A stretch of DNA of 64,000 nt. Source: Pseudomonadota bacterium (lineage in GTDB: Bacteria; Pseudomonadota; Gammaproteobacteria; Burkholderiales; Methylophilaceae). This document shows, piece after piece, positions 58,139 through 64,000 of this stretch. The position numbers and the translations under genes are program-made. A model generated the notes under the pieces. That model had not been told where the DNA came from. It saw nothing but the letters and a program-made list of their open reading frames with translations, and made no database searches. The stretch spans positions 87,439 to 151,438 of the forward strand of contig JAKQIT010000142.1 in NCBI GenBank assembly GCA_029556915.1. Reading direction: 5' to 3'. Each line of letters starts with the position of its first letter. The first letter of the stretch is position 1.

Positions 58139-60361
58139 CTATTCTTGGTCATCAAAATTATGTTGTTCTTGGAATAACATTTGCTGCGAAAACTCTTTTA
58201 ACAAATTTGGGTTATTTCGAGCTATCTTCTCAAGTAATGCCTGGTCGCTTTCAACAGAACTATCAGTTTGAGCTAAGATGAATCTTCGGCGTGCAATTAG
58301 ATCATCATTTGGTCTTTGGTAAATGAATTTAGGTATATCTTTTTGGATTTCATTAATTTCTTTTATGAGTCTATCCATAGGCTCGCCAACCCCAGTGAGA
58401 TAACACCAACCTCGAGATCTAGTAGCAGATACAAAAAAGGAGTTTCTTTTCCTAAATGTTGAATCAGTCGGTACTGTTTCACAATTTGCAACAAAGACTA
58501 CATTTGCTTCGTTTCCTTTAGCTTTGAATGGGGTTGTTAGTACAACACAATCTTTCTCATAAAAATGTCTAGCAGACTCTACAAATCCGGGCATTATGGA
58601 TCTAATTCCAAATTCATTAAGCTTTGATCTAATCGACTTTAAGAACGTCTCAGACGTTTTAGTGTTGATTGCTATTACGAATATGTCGTGGGGATTAACT
58701 TCCTGGCTCTCAATCAGATATTTTATCTTTTCAGCAATATACTTAGTTTCAATTTCTTGACTATCTGCCTTTTCTAATTGAATTAAACTATCTGGTAATT
58801 TTCCCCAATCTTGTATGATTTTTTCTAATAAATTAGTGCTATTTTTATCCAATCTCTCAACTTCCACCGTATCGCCTTCTTTAATTTGGGCTACTCCTAA
58901 TGGAGAATTAACTTGATAGCCTAGCGCTTCCCAATCTGCAACTCTATCTACGCTATCTACAACCCCGCCAGGTCTTTTAATTCCGAGGGCAATCCCATGA
59001 GCCACCATAAGAACATTTCTTGGGTTTCGATAACAATTTGATAGTACGAAATCTTTTGCAACTCCACCAGCATATGTTCCTGACAATGTCCCTTGAGGAA
59101 ATCTGGGATTGCCATCAGGATTTTTCCCAAAAAGTTCATCGAATTCCCTTATGCGAAGAGATTTTAAAGATTGGAAATCATCATAGGCTACAACAATCCG
59201 TTTAGGATCTTTAGTTAATTTATAAACAATTGCAAATACTTCATTAGGGAAGTCTTGTGCCTCATCTATTAATACCATGTCATAAATTGGTTTTAATGAG
59301 TTTCCCAAAAGCGTTTCGATTTGTTGATAAATAACAGATAGTCCGTCCATGTTGCTTGGAACATCCTTAAGTGTAAGGGGACTTATCCCATACTCATCAC
59401 ATATCTTTGAATACAACCCTCTTCCTGAGGTTCTGCCACCCCAAGCATGAAGGATATCAATGGAACCCTCAGGTAGGCTTAATTTGCTCTCTTTTGCATA
59501 ATAATCCCCAACTTGTCTTTCTATTAAATTATAGAGGCTTTGAGTATTAAATAAGTACAGTATTTTAAAATCGGGTGCTCGCAAAGCAGTTAGAGCTGCT
59601 TTTAAGGAAAGAACTACTGTTTTGCCTGTGCCTGCAAGACCCCGGATTCTTTGAGGTCCATTGGGAATTTGCATTGACACTTGTCGCTGAGAGTTATCTT
59701 GTTTAAATGTTCTATTTAATGATCTCACAATATATTCATTGACTGTTTTAGGTTTAACAGAAGAGTCAACTGGAGATGAAATGCCTCTATAATCCCAAGT
59801 CCCCTCAATTAGACTTAATATGTCATCAAATTGCTTATCTGTACCCTTCCATATCTCATTATTAAATTCAGATTTGATGGTGTCTTGATAGGTCTCAGAC
59901 CCAAGCTTAGATATGCTGGATTCAAAAAGTCCAAAGTTTGTTAATTCTTCAAATTTATTTTCTCTAAATATTAAGACTGGACTTATTGGAACGAGTAGTT
60001 TTTTAGTTTTTCTGTCATAAAGACTAGCCGATCTTTTAAATCTTGCCTCAATTTCATCTCTATATAATTCGAGAACTAAATCTCTGGAATGAGAAATTCC
60101 ATTTGCGGTTTTCCATGTTCTGCCATCTTCTTCGACGGCAGTAACCTTGTCATGAATAACATCTATTAGAACGACACCATGTTCTTGTGTAACTACAATG
60201 AAGGTAGGAACTTCTGATATCGAAGTAGCACCTAGGAATGGTATTTTGTAGGCGCAATAGCCATGAAAGCTTGCGATTTTTTTCGTTAAAAATTCCCATA
60301 CTTCAAGGTCGTAAGGGTTGTTATCAATTTCTAAAGACCCAGGTAGGTATTGAATTGCCAT
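58139..60361 (-). CDS. SF1 (UvrD/Rep-like) helicase with degenerate nuclease-like N-terminus
   Basis: A 740-aa DNA helicase. Walker A is RGLAGTGKTVV (240-250), motif II DEAQD is at 366-370, and later motifs are AYDDFQSL (motif III region), TTPFKAKGNEANVV (609-622, motif V) and FVSATRSRGW (643-652, motif VI). The N-terminal 130 residues contain VVTQEHGVVLIDVIHDKV, which resembles a NERD-type nuclease core with the active-site Lys lost. Similar NERD-helicase fusions occur in defence systems. It sits between the nuclease protein (61-nt gap) and the 226-aa protein (5-nt gap). Confidence 0.87.
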   Translation of the reverse strand: MAIQYLPGSLEIDNNPYDLEVWEFLTKKIASFHGYCAYKIPFLGATSISEVPTFIVVTQEHGVVLIDVIHDKVTAVEEDGRTWKTANGISHSRDLVLELYRDEIEARFKRSASLYDRKTKKLLVPISPVLIFRENKFEELTNFGLFESSISKLGSETYQDTIKSEFNNEIWKGTDKQFDDILSLIEGTWDYRGISSPVDSSVKPKTVNEYIVRSLNRTFKQDNSQRQVSMQIPNGPQRIRGLAGTGKTVVLSLKAALTALRAPDFKILYLFNTQSLYNLIERQVGDYYAKESKLSLPEGSIDILHAWGGRTSGRGLYSKICDEYGISPLTLKDVPSNMDGLSVIYQQIETLLGNSLKPIYDMVLIDEAQDFPNEVFAIVYKLTKDPKRIVVAYDDFQSLKSLRIREFDELFGKNPDGNPRFPQGTLSGTYAGGVAKDFVLSNCYRNPRNVLMVAHGIALGIKRPGGVVDSVDRVADWEALGYQVNSPLGVAQIKEGDTVEVERLDKNSTNLLEKIIQDWGKLPDSLIQLEKADSQEIETKYIAEKIKYLIESQEVNPHDIFVIAINTKTSETFLKSIRSKLNEFGIRSIMPGFVESARHFYEKDCVVLTTPFKAKGNEANVVFVANCETVPTDSTFRKRNSFFVSATRSRGWCYLTGVGEPMDRLIKEINEIQKDIPKFIYQRPNDDLIARRRFILAQTDSSVESDQALLEKIARNNPNLLKEFSQQMLFQEQHNFDDQE

Positions 60362-60422
60362 AGCATTCTCAGATTTATGATTATCTAATAAGCAATTGTA
60401 GAACAGAACTTAGCTGCATAGT

Positions 60423-63400
60423 CTATCTTAAAGATAGAGCTATCAAATAATCTGACAATGAATCGACTGGAATTATGTCTTTAGTACTTACTGGTAGTTC
60501 TTTTGTATATTTGAAAGGCACTATGATATTAGTAACTAGTGGATTGAAAAGCTTCAAATTTAGTGTTGGGATATTTAAAAACTTCTCAAGTTTTGGACGG
60601 TTCTGGTCTAGCCATGTAATACGCCTTATATGTTTATGAAGGTGATCTCCTACATTACCTTGAAATCTTGAGCAGTTTTGTGCAATTTCGGAAATGGTAC
60701 GTGCTCCTTTTAAGCGTTTACATTCGATCGCTAAAACGTAGCCTTCTTCAGACCAAGCAAGGACATCAATATCGCCTAGATTGGGAGATTTTCCAGCTCC
60801 TAATTGTGTCATTTTCACTTCTTCAAGTGCTTGCCATCCTAACTTTCTTAATAGAGCAGCTACTTCGTGTGTAAATGATCTACCAGCTTCGTCTACACGT
60901 TTTCCTATATAAGATCTCATGTTACGTGACACGAATACGTCTTTATCGAATTTACCATTAGAAATAGAATCTATGATGTATGCGAAAGACTCTCGCATGG
61001 TGCCTACACCAAAAACATATGTAGTTTCGTCTAAGTTTTTACACTCAATTAATGGCCGTAAAATAACCGACAGCTTACGCTCAAACCTCCAAGGCTCTAC
61101 ATCGCTGGGCTTGACTGGGGACTGTGGAGCCCAAGTGTTGCGTGCTTTCAAAGAAAATGAATTCAAAAAGGCATCAATATCTTCGGGATTGACTGGACGA
61201 TCTTCGCATAGGTTAACAATTTCGTCGCGTGTCTGTGATATCACGACGGTATCTTTATCGAGACACAAGTCCATCAAACATCCCACAATTTCAATTAATT
61301 CTGGAAAGCCAAATCCGTATTCAGCACGGAATGCGGAAAGAAATTCCTCTGTACCAAATTCCCCTTCTTTTTCTGGATGATCTCGTTTTTCACTTGGTAA
61401 AACCCAGTTTTCATAATCTTCTGCTGCAGCCACATATTTTGCATTAAAGCCTGCTTGGGTATATGAATTGCCAATCTCAGAAAGAATATCTGCGGTAAAA
61501 GCATATGCCCCGCTTGGGTATATACTGATCCCTTCGGAGGCTAGGCCGTGATAAATAGTCTCCGAGTCTCGACCAAGATTGATTAAGGCGCACATTAATC
61601 CATATAGCTCATCAGTACTATATTCGTCTAAGGTCAAACTACTTTCCTCAGAGCATTCACAAACAGCAGCTTCAATAAGCACCCTTAGAGTCAGAGTTCC
61701 TTCCGAGCGTTCCCGCTCAACCTTTTCTGCTGCCGAGGTACCACTATCATTACCATATAATGCTCTAACGGCTCTTGCTGTTGAGCGCCAACGATGTCTA
61801 TCATTAATAAGCGTTTCATGTAAAAACAAAAGCTGACTAACAACATGTTTTTTATTATAAAGTTTGAGCTTTTGAGCGATTTTATGAAGTAAGTGTGTCA
61901 CTGCATTATTCAATTCTTGACAACTTTCTTCAGTGCTAAGTGAACGCTTCTCTTTGCATGGGGGTAGCCAAGAAAAGGCCGAACGCATGTTAAAGCCTAT
62001 ATGTTCTTCAGGACGCCTAAAAATAGGTCTAGCGTGAGTACTAAGTAGATGCTCGATGGCCCTTTCGCTTTCAAATGTGTGGAGAATTTTTGCATCTGAC
62101 CCACCAAGTATACTAAGTGCCTCTGCATCATGACTAAATATTGCAGGATTCGAGGTTTCAGCTAGCATGTAAAATGCAGCTATGACTCGGCCAAGTAGCT
62201 TAACTTCCCCAGTATTTTTTATGCCAACGAAATGACGAAGAAATGCGGGGCCAGCAACAAGTCTAGCTACTGGTAGTGTTCTATGTAGCAGTAATTCTAA
62301 GCTATCTGAAAGTGTTGAACTGTCTCGCGCCTCTTGGGCAGAAAGCAATCCCCTAAAATCAATAAGTAACTCAACTACTGGCTGAGAAAAAGATATTGAC
62401 CCCTCTGATTGTTTAAGAAATTTATAAACCAGTTGCTGCAAACCTTCCCAAAGCTTGAAACAAGCATGTCGCACTGAATTGTCACTCGAGTTTGTTAATG
62501 AAGTAACCCATACAGTTGTCGTTTTAAAAAGAATACAAAAGCCTAAAGCATGGCGTTCGATTCTTGTAAGACTTATATAAATGGGGAGATCTCTTATTGA
62601 AGAATAAATAGAATCCGAATCTGCTTTAATTACACGCTCAGTAGCACCATGTACTGATAACTCACAATGTTCATCCAGAGATTTTCTCCGCTGAATTCTA
62701 AATGATGTGACATGGTCAGTAGCAAGATGGATAAATCCTGAACCAGCATGAGGAATATCTGGCAAACGCAAACAGCAACTTTGTTCTATCCAATATGCAT
62801 ACAGATTTATTAAGCCATTCATGTTGAAAAACTCTAGTCCCTCTGTGAGCATCAATTTGCGCTGCTCAAGCATACAAATAAGCTTGTCTAATGGACCATC
62901 CGAATCCTGTAATATAAATATCAAATCATGAATTCGGCATAAATCGAAACTCCAACGGTGACGAGTTTCTGGGAATGTTATTAAGAAGGGCTGGCCAAGG
63001 TGCCCCAAAAGCAGCAAAGTGTGAGCTGAGTCAACTTGATAATTTGTATCAATATATAAACGGAAATTCTCAATATGCACATCTAGTTTCTTCTCTTCTT
63101 CTTCGCCATATTCAGTTGGCTGTAATAGCCCGACCTCTGCGAATTGAGCTAGAGGATCTGACAAAAACATCAGATGTATGTATCTTCGCTTTCCTACTCT
63201 AAATAAATGACTCTGACAAAATTCAGGAATTTGTGACAGTTCGTGAGGGGTAGTAACATACTCAACTTGGTGGCGACTTGTAGATTCAACCATTTTGACT
63301 GCCTGTTGCATTACTTCGCTCATCAACCAGTCTTCAAGCTTATCAAGCCATGTGTGATTTTTTGCTTGTTTTAATACAAATCGTTTTACAGCATATGTAA

Positions 63401-63866
63401 CTGAAGTAGGCAGTGAGAGTATTAATTCATTGCCATATTGAATTAAAGGCTTTACATGCAACTCTGACTCTTGGTTACTCTGCTCAAGCAATGTTGCAGA
63501 ATCTGATAAGTTAAAGATAAAAGGCTGAAGCAAATCTAAAGAAATACCTAAAGATTCAAGGTCGGAAATGGTTAATTTGGCACGTATGCTCCATTTATCC
63601 CATGGGTCTGAAGGCTTTATTAAAATAGAAACTTTTGGTGTAGAAGGCTCTATCTGCCATCTTTTAAGGCCTGCGCGCTTAAGAATAAAATCTGAGATCT
63701 TTAATAAAGCTACTGCTGGAGCCAAAGATTTGAGCTCATCTTTACTACCATATCTTTCAATGGCCTTAATAAGCAAACTTGTAGAGGCATCGGGCGACTC
63801 CCACAAACCTCCCAGCACTAAGAAATCACCTTGATTCGTCAATATATTTGAGACGAAGACATACAT
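60423..63866 (-). CDS. Large island protein with C-terminal PD-(D/E)XK nuclease domain
   Basis: A 1147-aa protein. The first about 990 residues form no domain I recognise; they are alpha/beta in character with many aromatic and Leu residues and two Cys-rich stretches. The C-terminal region (about 1000-1110) is a PD-(D/E)XK nuclease: FTHEVAALLRKLGW, then GDIDVLAW with D1034, then AIECKRLKG with E1048 and K1050, then a Gln (FQG). This is Mrr/REase-like and should cut DNA. The ATG at 63866 follows an in-frame stop 10 codons upstream, so the start is secure. It leads the operon with the helicase and 226-aa gene. Confidence 0.82.
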   Translation of the reverse strand: MYVFVSNILTNQGDFLVLGGLWESPDASTSLLIKAIERYGSKDELKSLAPAVALLKISDFILKRAGLKRWQIEPSTPKVSILIKPSDPWDKWSIRAKLTISDLESLGISLDLLQPFIFNLSDSATLLEQSNQESELHVKPLIQYGNELILSLPTSVTYAVKRFVLKQAKNHTWLDKLEDWLMSEVMQQAVKMVESTSRHQVEYVTTPHELSQIPEFCQSHLFRVGKRRYIHLMFLSDPLAQFAEVGLLQPTEYGEEEEKKLDVHIENFRLYIDTNYQVDSAHTLLLLGHLGQPFLITFPETRHRWSFDLCRIHDLIFILQDSDGPLDKLICMLEQRKLMLTEGLEFFNMNGLINLYAYWIEQSCCLRLPDIPHAGSGFIHLATDHVTSFRIQRRKSLDEHCELSVHGATERVIKADSDSIYSSIRDLPIYISLTRIERHALGFCILFKTTTVWVTSLTNSSDNSVRHACFKLWEGLQQLVYKFLKQSEGSISFSQPVVELLIDFRGLLSAQEARDSSTLSDSLELLLHRTLPVARLVAGPAFLRHFVGIKNTGEVKLLGRVIAAFYMLAETSNPAIFSHDAEALSILGGSDAKILHTFESERAIEHLLSTHARPIFRRPEEHIGFNMRSAFSWLPPCKEKRSLSTEESCQELNNAVTHLLHKIAQKLKLYNKKHVVSQLLFLHETLINDRHRWRSTARAVRALYGNDSGTSAAEKVERERSEGTLTLRVLIEAAVCECSEESSLTLDEYSTDELYGLMCALINLGRDSETIYHGLASEGISIYPSGAYAFTADILSEIGNSYTQAGFNAKYVAAAEDYENWVLPSEKRDHPEKEGEFGTEEFLSAFRAEYGFGFPELIEIVGCLMDLCLDKDTVVISQTRDEIVNLCEDRPVNPEDIDAFLNSFSLKARNTWAPQSPVKPSDVEPWRFERKLSVILRPLIECKNLDETTYVFGVGTMRESFAYIIDSISNGKFDKDVFVSRNMRSYIGKRVDEAGRSFTHEVAALLRKLGWQALEEVKMTQLGAGKSPNLGDIDVLAWSEEGYVLAIECKRLKGARTISEIAQNCSRFQGNVGDHLHKHIRRITWLDQNRPKLEKFLNIPTLNLKLFNPLVTNIIVPFKYTKELPVSTKDIIPVDSLSDYLIALSLR

Positions 63867-64000
63867 GGACGCCCACAGTTTGCCAAGCTTTCATTTGATG
63901 ATTTTGAGTTGGTAAAGATTGCAGCCATACATCCGGATTTTATATGAAGCTCATCGCTTCTATCCCTGATGGAATATGCTGAGTAGCACCTTATCATCCT

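Noticed and set aside
55342-60361. Gabija or another named two-gene nuclease-helicase system
   Set aside because: There is no TOPRIM OLD-like nuclease. The RecJ-like, PD-(D/E)XK and helicase set does not fit the described systems I could recall.
63839-64000. Open frame of 54 codons on the minus strand running in from the right edge and overlapping the start of the 1147-aa gene by 28 nt
   Set aside because: Too short to support by itself, Ser-rich, and open frames of this size are common in AT-rich DNA. It could be the end of a further island gene; more sequence to the right would decide.

Overview
The window looks like backbone chromosome of an AT-leaning betaproteobacterium, followed by the left part of a genomic island. 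Gene content and protein sequences (DapD/DapE/DapB lysine pathway, PilB/PilC, BamE next to Fur, an scpA-scpB-rluB cluster with trpS, rnm and yciO, and short FeoB) fit Nitrosomonadales. My impression of the sequences is Methylophilaceae (Methylotenera-like). No methylotrophy marker lies in the window, so the family is an inference.

Layout: 1-5.7 kb holds a nuclease-family fragment, a Tat-exported deacetylase, an SDR, a lipoprotein, an amidotransferase, rluE and icd. 6-9 kb holds type IV pilus pilB and pilC. 9.3-13.2 kb has kup, an M48 lipoprotein and dapD. 13.4-15 kb has a GGDEF-EAL protein. 15.2-19.4 kb is a tightly coupled run (ArsC-like, hypothetical, dapE, prmB, methyltransferase). 19.5-22.4 kb has fur divergent from bamE-dapB-vanZ-like. 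22.5-29.5 kb is a minus-strand block (rluB, scpB, scpA, secreted protein, trpS, M50 protease, yciO, rnm). 29.6-34 kb is plus strand (yciB, yciI, bolA-like, parvulin PPIase, Fur-box feoAB). 34-39.5 kb is minus strand (DMT-like, glnB, nadE, ankyrin protein, sucD, sucC). 39.6-53.1 kb carries serB, a YfaP-like protein, greA, carB, carA, membrane proteins, a DUF455 protein, a beta-propeller lipoprotein and a PAS-GGDEF-EAL-CZB protein.

At about 55.34 kb the native recJ gene is cut: only its C-terminal half (54505-55353) remains. The sequence beyond is more AT-rich and holds four genes that look like an uncharacterised nucleic-acid-processing, probably anti-phage, module: a complete RecJ-like DHH protein (+), and a minus-strand operon of a 1147-aa protein with a C-terminal PD-(D/E)XK nuclease domain, a 740-aa SF1 helicase and a 226-aa protein of unknown function. 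The island continues past the right edge.

The second striking feature is a family of 14 intergenic hairpin repeats (12-bp stem, 11-nt loop, conserved flanks) spread through the backbone from 3.0 to 53.2 kb and absent from the island. Other points of interest are an isocitrate dehydrogenase with NAD-type cofactor-pocket residues, a BamE with a long Pro/Ala/Glu-rich tail, and a metal-sensing (CZB) domain on a c-di-GMP enzyme. No tRNA, rRNA, CRISPR array, complete IS element or origin was recognised. All functions are read from sequence motifs without database searches.
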